Source: Nocardia takedensis NBRC 100417 (GTDB lineage: Bacteria > Actinomycetota > Actinomycetes > Mycobacteriales > Mycobacteriaceae). Taken from it: a stretch of DNA of 64,000 bases. Within the stretch, counting starts at the first letter, position 1. The number at the start of each line of letters is the position of its first letter. Shown piece by piece: positions 45,813 to 54,900 of the stretch. The DNA lies in assembly GCF_000308695.1 (NCBI RefSeq), contig NZ_BAGG01000031.1, positions 43,944 to 107,943 of the forward strand, written 5' to 3'. The notes under the pieces are model-generated. The model made no database searches, was not told the DNA's origin, and worked only from the letters and a program-made list of their open reading frames with translations. Both the position numbers and the translations under genes were made by a program.

Positions 45813-46997
45813 ATGACCATACTCACCGAAACCAAAGACGGACCGCTGGTCCTGAGCCCGGACCAGGTCGAGGAACTGGGCAAGGCGCTCGACGATCTGC
45901 GCGCCCGCGTGGTCGCCGACCTGGGCGAGCGCGATCGCGAGTACATCTACTCGATCATCAAGGCGCAGCGCGGTTTCGAGATCGCGGGCCGCTCGCTGAT
46001 GTATCTGGGCTTCCTGCCGCCGGTGTGGCTGGCCGCGGTCGCCGCGTTGAGCGTGTCCAAGATCCTGGACAACATGGAGATCGGCCACAACGTCATGCAC
46101 GGCCAGTACGACTGGATGCGTGAACGCGACCTGAACTCCCGCGAATTCGAGTGGGACACGGTCTGCCCGGCCGACCAGTGGAAGCATTCGCACAACTACA
46201 TGCACCACACCTTCACCAACATCCACGGCAAGGACCGTGACATCGGCTACGGCATCCTGCGCATCGACGAGGCGCAGGAGTGGAACCCGCTGCGGCTGGC
46301 CAATCCGGCGTTCGCCTTCGCGCTGATGATGTTGTTCGAGTGGGGCGTGATGCTGCACGACCTCGAGGTCGAGAACATCGTGCAGGGCAAGCGCTCCTGG
46401 GCCGATGTCAAGGGCCTGCTCAAGGGGCAGTGGCGCAAGGCGGGCAGGCAGGTGCTCAAGGACTACGTGGTGTTCCCGCTGCTGTCCGGGCCGCTGTTCT
46501 TCAGCACGCTGGCCGGCAACGCCACCGCCAACGTGGTCCGCAACATCTGGGCCTACTCGATCATCTTCTGCGGACACTTCCCCTCGGGCGTACAGACGTT
46601 CACCGAGGACGAGACCGCCGAGGAGACCAGGGGCGAATGGTATGTGCGCCAGATGCTCGGTTCGGCCAACATCACCGGCAGCCCGCTGTTCCACATCATG
46701 TCGGGCAATCTCTCGCACCAGATCGAACACCACCTGTTCCCGGACCTGCCCGCCAACCGGTACCCGGAAATGGCGCCGGAGGTCCGTGAACTGTGCGAGA
46801 AGTACGGCCTGCCCTACAACACCGGCCCGCTCGGCAAACAGATCGGCTCGGTGTGGGCGAAGATCTGCAAACTCGCACTTCCGGACGCGTTCTACGAATC
46901 CCGCCTCGCCGAGTTCCTGCCCGCCGCGCTCCGGCCGGAACACACGCCCGGTGTTATCGTGATGCGTCAGCGGAAGGCGACCGAAGTGGGCGGGTAA
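45813..46997 (+). CDS. desA3: Membrane acyl-CoA delta-9 desaturase
   Basis: Introduces the double bond of oleoyl-CoA from stearoyl-CoA at the membrane. 394 residues, with the three histidine boxes that bind the di-iron centre: HNVMHG (about residue 92), HSHNYMHH (about 126) and HQIEHHLFP (about 302), and hydrophobic helices between them. Works with the upstream reductase; both are probably repressed by the divergent TetR protein. A small gene overlaps its stop codon (TAATG). Confidence 0.94.
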   Translation: MTILTETKDGPLVLSPDQVEELGKALDDLRARVVADLGERDREYIYSIIKAQRGFEIAGRSLMYLGFLPPVWLAAVAALSVSKILDNMEIGHNVMHGQYDWMRERDLNSREFEWDTVCPADQWKHSHNYMHHTFTNIHGKDRDIGYGILRIDEAQEWNPLRLANPAFAFALMMLFEWGVMLHDLEVENIVQGKRSWADVKGLLKGQWRKAGRQVLKDYVVFPLLSGPLFFSTLAGNATANVVRNIWAYSIIFCGHFPSGVQTFTEDETAEETRGEWYVRQMLGSANITGSPLFHIMSGNLSHQIEHHLFPDLPANRYPEMAPEVRELCEKYGLPYNTGPLGKQIGSVWAKICKLALPDAFYESRLAEFLPAALRPEHTPGVIVMRQRKATEVGG

Positions 46998-47338
46998 TGA
47001 TCGGAAAATTCGAGAGCAACAAGGATTTGATTCAGGAATTAACGTCCTCCGGCGCGCGGCACATCGGGAATATTGCCGGCATCATCACCGGTACCGTCGC
47101 CGAGGTGACCCGGGAGATCGGCGAGTGGATCACCGACGCCATCGAGATGAACGAGGCGGCGGCCGCGGCCCGGCGTGACGCCGAACAGGTCGGCGCGGAG
47201 GATCTCGATCCCGTCGAGGTGACCGATCCCGCGGACACCGTGGTCCCGAAGGCAGAGGCCGTTCCCGAGCCCCGGGTCGAGGACCCGCGGCCCTACCTCG
47301 ACGCCGAAGTCGTGGTCGAACCGGACGAACGGCCCTGA
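46997..47338 (+). CDS. Small hypothetical protein translationally coupled to desA3
   Basis: 113 residues, unrecognised. The ATG overlaps the desaturase stop by one base (TAATG), so it is made by coupling in the same operon. The first 60 residues form one amphipathic helix (SGARHIGNIAGIITGTVAEVTREIGEWITDAIEMNEAAAAARRDAEQ); the rest is acidic and proline-rich. The helix could lie on a membrane surface. Given its operon it may help desaturase assembly or lipid handling, but that is only inference. Confidence 0.72.
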   Translation: MIGKFESNKDLIQELTSSGARHIGNIAGIITGTVAEVTREIGEWITDAIEMNEAAAAARRDAEQVGAEDLDPVEVTDPADTVVPKAEAVPEPRVEDPRPYLDAEVVVEPDERP

Positions 47339-47372
47339 CCAGTCCCTGAATCGACGTCGCGACGGCTGCCGG

Positions 47373-47888
47373 TCACCAGACCGGCAGCCGTCGCCGTCGT
47401 TGGGCCACATCGGTGATCAGGTCCTGGTAGCCGTCGGCCAACTCGGCCAGGCGGGTCCAGTGCAGATGCGCGTCGGGTTCGGCGGGTTCGGCGGCGGGCG
47501 TTCGGCCCAGAGCCTGGTGGGCCACAATCCATTTCGCGGCCATCCGGTCGATCACCGCGCCCAAGGTCTCGGTGTGCAGCGAGGCGCCGGATCGGTGCGC
47601 CACATTGGCCGCCACCCACCGGTCGATGCGGCCGACGAGTTCGCCGCGGCGGCGATCGATGTCGTCGAGCAGGTGCGCGCACGCCGCGACCAGACCGCTC
47701 GGAGCCTGCGGGTCGCGGGCCTGGGCCAGGGCCAGATGACGGCGTTCGTGGCATTCGGCGAGTTCCCTGGCCACGGCGAGCACCGAATGTCTCGGCCTTG
47801 AATCGGATTCGGCGAACGCGCGTAGCAGGGCCGCCCGTGGCGGAAGATCGTCGGTTCCGAGTTGATCACCGGCGTACTCGGTAGGCAT
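47373..47888 (-). CDS. DUF4254-like protein
   Basis: 171 residues from ATG 47888. Helical and charged throughout: LAVARELAECHERRHLALAQARD, LLDDIDRRRGELVGRIDRWVAANV, LGAVIDRMAAKWIVAHQAL, WTRLAELADGYQDLITDVAQRRRRLP. The pattern of a Glu/His-rich helix followed by RRRGELVxRID resembles actinobacterial DUF4254 proteins, which have no known function. It faces the desA3 operon tail to tail. Confidence 0.6.
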   Translation of the reverse strand: MPTEYAGDQLGTDDLPPRAALLRAFAESDSRPRHSVLAVARELAECHERRHLALAQARDPQAPSGLVAACAHLLDDIDRRRGELVGRIDRWVAANVAHRSGASLHTETLGAVIDRMAAKWIVAHQALGRTPAAEPAEPDAHLHWTRLAELADGYQDLITDVAQRRRRLPVW

Positions 47889-48321
47889 GTCCACGTCCCT
47901 GCTGTGGCGGTCCGACTGCTGGATGCGCCGGCGCCGAGGGGGGTTCGGGCAGGTGCACCCCTCGGCGTCGGCGCAGTCCCCGAACGCGTTCGCCTTCTCC
48001 CCCCGACAGGGATCACCGGCACGGCAGAGCAAACCGGGAAATCCGCGACGATGCGATGAAGAAGGCGTCCGGAGAATTCGGGACTCCTTCAGGAAAGCGC
48101 GCGGACGCCGGAAAGCGCAACCATATGGTGTAAGAATGATCGCCGGGGCCGGGAATCGTTATCGTCCGTTACGGACCGGTCACCGGAATGCCGCCATCGC
48201 GAGCGATTCGATTGTCCGCGAGGATAATTCGGCGGTGCGATGGTCCGGCGCGGACCGCGGCGTCCAGCGCACCTCCGGCTATCGACCGTAGGCGGCGGCT
48301 GCGGCGGACCCGGCGATCGGC
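47889..48321. other. Gap with no recognisable gene
   Basis: About 430 bp holding the divergent promoters of the genes at 47888 and 48336. One A/T-richer patch (48110-48240) is visible; no open frame or repeat is convincing. Confidence 0.45.
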
Positions 48322-48327
48322 TAGCCT
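48322..48327 (+). promoter_or_regulatory. Putative leaderless -10 box
   Basis: TAGCCT, 8 nt before the GTG at 48336; no ribosome-binding site between. Confidence 0.4.
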
Positions 48328-48335
48328 CGCTTTTC

Positions 48336-48656
48336 GTGCCCGCCTACGTGTCATCGCCCGAGCTGACTTTCGGCTTCCTGTTCGCCCTGGAAGACCCGGA
48401 GCGAATCGCCGAGGTCGTGCGCGACCTCATCCTCGCGCGCACCGTCTCGGTATTCCGACTCGCCAGGCTCTCCGACGACGACGGGCCGCCCGAACGCTAC
48501 GTGGTCAACTGGGCCGCGATCCCGCAGATCTCGGTCACCACCCGCGCCCCCGAACTCCCCGACCTGGCGGCGAACGGGGTCATGCTCGTCAACGCCTTCC
48601 TCGGCGAGGGCGGCGAGGTCAGCCTGTACTCGGCGACCGGCCAGACACCGGGCTGA
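48336..48656 (+). CDS. Hypothetical protein, 106 residues
   Basis: Unrecognised. The N-terminus SSPELTFGFLFALEDPERIAEVVRDLILARTVSVFRLARL is strand-helix-strand; later RYVVNWAAIPQISVTTRAPELPDLAANGVMLVNAFLGEGGEVSLY is beta-rich. No cysteine pairs, signal peptide or membrane helix. GTG 48336 is chosen over an upstream open extension because of the TAGCCT box and because the extension is compositionally non-coding. Confidence 0.6.
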   Translation: MPAYVSSPELTFGFLFALEDPERIAEVVRDLILARTVSVFRLARLSDDDGPPERYVVNWAAIPQISVTTRAPELPDLAANGVMLVNAFLGEGGEVSLYSATGQTPG

Positions 48657-48717
48657 TCCGCGTCGTCCCCGGTGAACGACCGTGCACCGGGGCGCTCCGC
48701 TCCGACGGCGGGCGGAT

Positions 48718-48808
48718 GCTCAGCAGGCGGGGGTTCAGCAGGCGGGGTGCTCGGCGGGCCGACGCTCAGCGGGCCAGCGCTCGGCGGGCCGGCGCTCAGC
48801 GTGCCGAC
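48718..48808. repeat. Short degenerate tandem repeat
   Basis: Six head-to-tail copies of a 15-16 bp unit, consensus GCTCAGCGGGCCGGC, between the gene at 48336 and the 3' end of the ABC ATPase gene. The last copy runs into the ATPase stop codon (48796-48798). It could be polymorphic in copy number. Confidence 0.75.
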
Positions 48809-49788
48809 TCGTAGATGCGGCGGACGACGTCCTCGATCTCGGGTTCCTCGATCGACAGATCGCGCACCCTGGCCCGATCCGACACCGCCGCCAGCAGGGC
48901 GGCCGCGGTCGTGGTCCGCGCGTCGAAGGCCAGTCGCTGTCGCATCCCGTTGCCCTCGCTGGTCAACAATTGCGCCGCGCACGGCAGATCCACCAGGTCC
49001 GGCGTCGGGTCGGCCAGTTCGACGACCAGCACGCGCCGCGCCCCGACCGTCGCGCCCAGTCCCGGCAGCGACCCGTCGTAGACCAGGCTGCCGTGGTCGA
49101 CCACCAGCACCCGGTCGCACAATCGCTCGATATCGCCCATGTCGTGGGTGGTGAGCAGCAGGGTGGTGCCCCGGTCGACGCGTTCGGCGCGCAGGAACTC
49201 GCGTAGTCGCTGCTTGGACAGCACGTCCAGACCGATGGTGGGTTCGTCCAGGATCACCAGTTCGGGGGAGTGCAGCAGGGCGGCCGCGACCTCCGCGCGC
49301 ATCCGCTGCCCCAGCGACAGCTGCCGCACCGGGGTGTCCAAGGTCTCGGCCATCTCCAACTGTTCGACCAGTTCGTAGGTGCGCTTGCGGGTGATGTCGG
49401 GATCGAGGCGGTGGATCGCGGCCAGGATCGAGAAGGATTCGCGCAGCGGCAGATCCCACCACAGTTGCGAGCGCTGACCGAACACCACGCCGATGCGGGC
49501 GGCGAGTTGGCGGCGCTGGCGCACCGGTTCCAGTCCGCAGGTGCGCACCGTGCCCGAGGTGGGCACCAGGATTCCGGTCAGCATCTTGATCGTGGTGGAC
49601 TTGCCCGCGCCGTTGGCCCCGATGTAGCCCACCGCCGCGCCGCGCTCCACCTGGAAGCTCATGTTGTCGACCGCGGTGAGAATGTCGCGCTGCCTGCGCA
49701 ACCGGCGACCGTCGCGCCGGTAGAGGGTGAACTGTCGTGTCAGGTTGTGGATGTCGATGATCGCGTCCGATGACTCGCTGGCCGCCAC
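48796..49788 (-). CDS. ABC-2 exporter ATP-binding protein
   Basis: 330 residues. Walker A GANGAGKSTT (about residue 63), signature LSLGQRMR (variant of LSGGQ), Walker B LVILDEPTIGLD, H-loop TTHDMGD. The sequence FGQRSQLWWDLPLRESF is typical of the ABC-2 ATPases paired with two unequal permeases. GTG at 49788 lies 2 bp after the upstream permease stop; all three genes form one operon. The tandem repeat begins at its stop codon. Confidence 0.9.
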   Translation of the reverse strand: MAASESSDAIIDIHNLTRQFTLYRRDGRRLRRQRDILTAVDNMSFQVERGAAVGYIGANGAGKSTTIKMLTGILVPTSGTVRTCGLEPVRQRRQLAARIGVVFGQRSQLWWDLPLRESFSILAAIHRLDPDITRKRTYELVEQLEMAETLDTPVRQLSLGQRMRAEVAAALLHSPELVILDEPTIGLDVLSKQRLREFLRAERVDRGTTLLLTTHDMGDIERLCDRVLVVDHGSLVYDGSLPGLGATVGARRVLVVELADPTPDLVDLPCAAQLLTSEGNGMRQRLAFDARTTTAAALLAAVSDRARVRDLSIEEPEIEDVVRRIYESAR

Positions 49789-49790
49789 GC

Positions 49791-50624
49791 TTATCCGCCG
49801 CCTCCCTGATAGTGCCGTGTTCCGATCCGCCACAGACCGAGTGCGAGGGCCCACACCCACAGCGTCGCGACGGGGGTCAGCCACGCCAGCCACGACGGCA
49901 GCAGCGGCGGTCCGGGCAGGTCGAGCAGCGCGATGGTGGGCAGGTACGCGGTGAACGACACCGGAATGGCCAGGCCGAACAGGATCTTCAGCTCCGTCGG
50001 GAAGACCGAGGCGGGCTGCATCGCGGCGAAGGAACCGCCGTAGGTGAAGCTGTTGGTCATCTCCGAGCCGTCGATCAGGAAGAACTGGAGACCGGCCGCG
50101 CAGACGAACAGTCCGGCGAACAGCGCGATCCCGCCGAGCAGGGTGATCGCGAGCAGGGCGACCGTGTCCGCGCCCCACTGAATATCGTTGCGCACCAGTC
50201 CGATTCCGAGCACGACGAAGGCGACCGCGGCGCGCGCGAGCCTGCGCAGCGAGATGTCGCTGGTGATCAGTTGCAGCAGCAGCGGTTGCGGCCGCAGGTG
50301 GAAGGCGTCGAGGGTGCCCATGCGGATCATCGTCGGCAGGGTGTCCAGGTGTCCGACCAGCAATTGCGCGAGCGCGAAACTGGTGTTGCTGAGCCCGAAC
50401 AGCAACAGCGCGCCGTCCAGGTCGAGGCCGCCGAGCACCCGCACCGTGTGGAAGATGACCCACACCTCGGCGAATTCGACGAGTCCGATGAGGAAGGCGC
50501 TGAAGACCTCGCTGGCGAAGGACAGCCGATAGGTCTGCTGGGCACGCATCCGCGAGCGCAGCACCGCGACATACGGGGTGAGCCAGGTGCCCGCGGGCGC
50601 GGCGAGCGGCGTGGGGTCAACCAC
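49791..50624 (-). CDS. ABC-2 exporter permease, second subunit
   Basis: 277 residues with about six membrane helices (for example LLLFGLSNTSFALAQLLVG and LLAITLLGGIALFAGLFVCAAGLQF). The soluble N-terminus and MIRMGTLDAFHLRPQPLLLQL motif are typical of the DUF990/ABC-2 permease family that works as a heteromer. GTG at 50624 overlaps the stop of the first permease gene by 8 nt. Substrate unknown. Confidence 0.87.
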   Translation of the reverse strand: MVDPTPLAAPAGTWLTPYVAVLRSRMRAQQTYRLSFASEVFSAFLIGLVEFAEVWVIFHTVRVLGGLDLDGALLLFGLSNTSFALAQLLVGHLDTLPTMIRMGTLDAFHLRPQPLLLQLITSDISLRRLARAAVAFVVLGIGLVRNDIQWGADTVALLAITLLGGIALFAGLFVCAAGLQFFLIDGSEMTNSFTYGGSFAAMQPASVFPTELKILFGLAIPVSFTAYLPTIALLDLPGPPLLPSWLAWLTPVATLWVWALALGLWRIGTRHYQGGGG

Positions 50625-51435
50625 CCTGCACCTCCAGTCTGCGGCGCCCCGCCGCCAGCAGCATCCGGCCCGCAATGCCGATCAACACGATCCATACCGC
50701 CTGTGTGGCGACGACCGTCAACGCCTCGGTCCCGACCACGCGCCCGGAGAGAATATCGATCGGCGCCTGGAGAATCGAAGGAAACGGTGTGGCGTGCGCG
50801 AAGTCGCGCAGCCCCTCCGGGAACATATGGACCGGCACGAACAGCCCGGCCAGAAACGTGCCGCAAATCTGGTATAGCACTCGGATGCCACGGGTTTCCA
50901 CCACCCAGAAACCGATCAGGCCAACAGCGAATAACGACAGGAACGACAGGGTCACCGCGGATAACACCGACAGCGCGCCGAGCAGATACGGCCACGGCGA
51001 AGCGGGCAACTCGAGTCCGAAGGTGAGATATCCGAACAGTACGCTCGGTATCCCGCGCGGGATCAGGGTGCAGGCGGCGCGGCCGAGATCGGCCGCCAGA
51101 TAACCGAGTTGGATGTCGATCGGGCGCAGGAAGTCGACGGCGACATCGCCGTTCTTGACCCGATCCACCAATTCCAGGGGCGGGCCCATGAACTGGGTGG
51201 CGCCGAGCAACGCCTGTGAGAGCCAGACGTAGGCGCCGATCGAACCCTCGTCGTAGCCGCCGAAATCGCCCGCCGCCCGGACCGCGGCCAGCATCACCGC
51301 GGCGCGGACCAGTCCGAACACGCAGTTGGTGAACAGGCCGGCCAGCATGGCCACCAGATACTGGGACTGGCGGCGGTATCCGGCGATCGCGAGTTGCCGG
51401 TAGACCCGGACCGTTCGCCACGCCCGCACGGCCAT
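50617..51435 (-). CDS. ABC-2 exporter permease, first subunit
   Basis: 272 residues with about six membrane helices. RVYRQLAIAGYRRQSQYLVAMLAGLFTN opens the protein, and MGPPLELVDRVKNGDVAVDFLRPIDIQLGYLAADLG matches the conserved cytosolic loop of this permease family. First gene of the three-gene exporter operon; its stop overlaps the second permease. ATG at 51435. Confidence 0.87.
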   Translation of the reverse strand: MAVRAWRTVRVYRQLAIAGYRRQSQYLVAMLAGLFTNCVFGLVRAAVMLAAVRAAGDFGGYDEGSIGAYVWLSQALLGATQFMGPPLELVDRVKNGDVAVDFLRPIDIQLGYLAADLGRAACTLIPRGIPSVLFGYLTFGLELPASPWPYLLGALSVLSAVTLSFLSLFAVGLIGFWVVETRGIRVLYQICGTFLAGLFVPVHMFPEGLRDFAHATPFPSILQAPIDILSGRVVGTEALTVVATQAVWIVLIGIAGRMLLAAGRRRLEVQGG

Positions 51436-51912
51436 GTCACACCATTCCTCCCCCTCCGCACTGCCGCGCACGAGGTGTCAACTTTAGTGCGGCCACGAGG
51501 TGGGCGCGACGATTCGACGCGATTCGACGAAAAGTGCCGCCGACGGCGTGACGCATTGCCGGAAACATGATCTTTTCACACCGATCGCGCGCCTTGCGGA
51601 GTACGCGTGATCGCATTTGCGCGAGTGCGCGTGTCCTCGGTCGGGAGAGCGGTTTTCGGGGTTCTCGAATCGAACATTCGTGCCCGTGTCGGTCGGTCGA
51701 CGGACATCGGGACCGCGAGGGCCGACGGACGGACTACATCGGTAATTGCGGTTTTCGTTCACCGACGCAGGTTCGGACGCCGCGATGCGAAATCCGATCC
51801 CGGTGCGATGCGGAATCGACGTGCGCACCCGGGAAATCGACCGTCGCGGAGCACGAGCGGCCGAGCCGCTCCGGCCGTGCGCGAGCCCGCGAAGCGATCG
51901 ACAGGCAAACGG
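51436..51912. other. Gap with no recognisable gene
   Basis: About 480 bp between the exporter operon and the 3' end of the oxidoreductase gene; noticeably less GC-rich than its neighbours in 51540-51800. Short open frames on both strands look non-coding. It must contain the exporter promoter. Confidence 0.45.
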
Positions 51913-54900
51913 TCAGAGACGGGGCGGATCGATGCCCAACGCCGTCAACCGATCCGCGTAGCCGCGCACCGACGCGAGTTTGATCCCCTCGTAGCCCCGC
52001 ACGAGGTCCGCGAGTCCGGCCGCCGTCACCGCGCGGTCGTAGGTCGCGGCATCCAACCGCTCGGCCAAGCCGGTGACCATCGCGGTGTAGTGGGCGAGCA
52101 ACCGGCGTTCCAGTCGCCGCATCGACGTGTGGCCGAACGGGTCGAACGCGGTGCCGCGCAGGCGCTTGCCGCGGGCCAGCAGGCGCAACGTGCCGTGGGC
52201 GCGCGGCCCGATGCCGATCTTGTGTTCGAGCCCCATCGCGCGCAGCAGCGGCGGATGCAGCCGGTAGGTCAGTCGCGTGCCGTCGGGGAACTTCTCGGCG
52301 ACCTCGGCCAGGAAGTCGGGATCGGTGAGGCGGCGGGCGACGTCGTACTCGTCCTTGTAGGCCGTGAACGCGTAGAGCCCCACCGCCGTCTTCTCGCTGA
52401 ACTCGGTGCGGTCGGTGACGGCGCGTTCGGCCCGCCACACCCGCTCGACCGTGTCCAGATAGGTACGCGCGGTGCGCAACCCCTGGTAGCCGATCAGTTC
52501 GGCGGCCCGGATCTCGACCAGCCTGCGGGTCTCCCCGGTCACGGTGCATCCGGCGAACAGGTCGGGCGGCGCGGTGGCGTGGGTGGCGCGCCGCGGCGTC
52601 CGCGCGGTGGCGGCGGCGAAGTCGGCGGGCCGGGCCACCGCCACTCGCCCCCAGCGGAACGCGGCGATGTTGGCGGCCACCGCGACCCCGTTGACGTCGA
52701 TGGCCTCCTCCACGGCCGAGGGCGGCAGGCGCAGGCCGCCGCGCTGCACGGCCGCGCCGATCACCAGGAAGTTCGCCGTCGCGGTGTCACCGAAAAGCGC
52801 TTCGGCGGCGGCCGCGGCGTCGAAGGACACCAAGGCCCGCGACACCGAGTCCAGGCGCGCCAGCATCCGGGCGGTGTCCGGGTATTCGACCGTGCGGTCG
52901 TAGACCATGGCCCCGGTCGGCGTCCGCGAGGTGGACGCGATCGTCACCGTGTGCGCCGCCGATCCGTACCCCAGGTTCTTGGCGTCGGCGGCGACCAGCA
53001 GGTCGAAGGCGAGCAGACAGTCCGCCGATCCCGGGGTCAGGCGGTTCGCCGGTTCCAGCGGACCCGTCGAGAAGCGCAGGTGCGACACCACCGGGCCCGC
53101 CTTCTGGCTCAGGCCGGTCTGATCCAGGCTCGCGACCTCGTGCCCCGAGCGCAGCGCGGCGGTCGCGAGCACCTGGTTCGCCGTGACGATCCCGGTGCCG
53201 CCGATGCCCGCCAGCAGCACGTTCTGCGTCCCCGCCGCGACGGGCGCGGACGGCGGGTCCGGCAGCGCGGGCGGCGCGGGCCGATCCGCGCGGGCTTTGC
53301 GTTTCGCGCCGTCCTCCGGCAACTCCACCGTGACGAACGACGGGCAGTCGCCGTCCAGACAGCTGTAGTCGGTGTTGCAGGAGGTCTGGTCGATGCGGGT
53401 CTTGCGCCCGAATTCGGTGTCCACCGGTTGCACCGACAGGCAGTTGCTCTTGACCCCGCAGTCGCCGCAGCCCTCGCACACGGCCTCGTTGATCAGTACC
53501 CGGGTCCGGCGCACCGGCAGCATGCCGCGCTTGCGCCTGCGTCGGGCGTCGGCGGCGCAGTGCTGGTCGTAGATCAGCACCGTCACGCCGGGGATCTCGC
53601 GCAGCAGCCGCTGGGCCTCGTCCAAGCGGTCGCGCGACCACAGCAACGTGCCCTTCGCCAGGTCGCGCCGCCGGTACCGCGACGGATCGTCGGCGCAGAC
53701 CACGATGCGCGCCACCCCCTCGACGGCCAGTTTGCGGGTCAGCGCGGGCACCGTGAGCGCGCCCTCCGCGTCCTGCGCGCCCGTCATCGCGACGACGTCG
53801 TTGTGCAGGAGTTTGAAGGTGATGTTCACCCCGGCCGCCACGCACGCCTGCACCGCCAACTGCCCGGAGTGGAAATACGTACCGTCGCCGATGTTCTGGA
53901 ACAGGTGCGGGACCTCGGTGAACGGGGCCTGCCCGATCCACTGCGCCCCTTCGCCGCCCATCTGGGTCAGGCCGAGCACCGCGCTGTCGGACCGGCCGGA
54001 CATGGTCACCAGCGTGTGACAGCCGATCCCGCCGCCCGCCAGCGAGCCGTCCGGCACCGCGGTCGACCGGTTGTGCGGACAGCCGCTACAGAAATAGGCC
54101 GTGCGCGCGGCGGGCAGCGGCGTCAGCGTGAGCGGCGGGGGCAGCGGACGTCGCATCTCGACCGCGCCCGTCAGCACCCGGCGCAGTGGGGCGAGCACCC
54201 GACCCGCGGTGAGTTCGCCGTCGCGGGGGAACAGCGGCCGCCCTTCGGCGTCGGCCTTGCCGAGCACGCGCGGCGGCGCGGCGGTGTCGTAGAGCAGGTC
54301 GCGGATCTGGGTCTCCAGGAACGCGGTCTTGTCCTCCACCACCACGATCCGCTCCAGGCCCGCGGCGAATTCCCGGATACGGTCCGGGACCAGCGGGAAC
54401 GGCATGCCGATGCGCAGCAGGCGGATCCCGGCGGCTGCCAGCGCGGCGTCGTCGACGCCGAGATCGAGCAGCGCCTGGCGGACCGCGTCGAAGGTCGTCC
54501 CCGTCGCGGCGATCCCGATCCGCGCCGCCGGCGGGTCGACCTCGAGCACGTCGAGCGCGTTGCGCGCTCCGTAGGCGCGGACCAGCGCCCAGCGCGGCCC
54601 GTACAGGTCGGCTTCGGCGATCACACTGTCCACCGGGGCGGCCATCGGCCGTTGCAGGTACGTGAAAGGCTTTCCGTCCCATTCGATCTCGGGGATCACC
54701 AGGTCGAGATCGCCGACCGTGCCGTCCACCGTCCACGCGCCGTCGGCCACGTCGGCGACGATCTTCAACGCCACCGGACATCCGCTGACCCGCGACAGCG
54801 CCACCCCGTGCAAGCCCATCGTCACGATCTCGCGGGCATTGCGCGGGAACAGCACCGGGATGTTCAGCGCCGCCAGCGACCGCTCGCTGACCGCGGGCAC

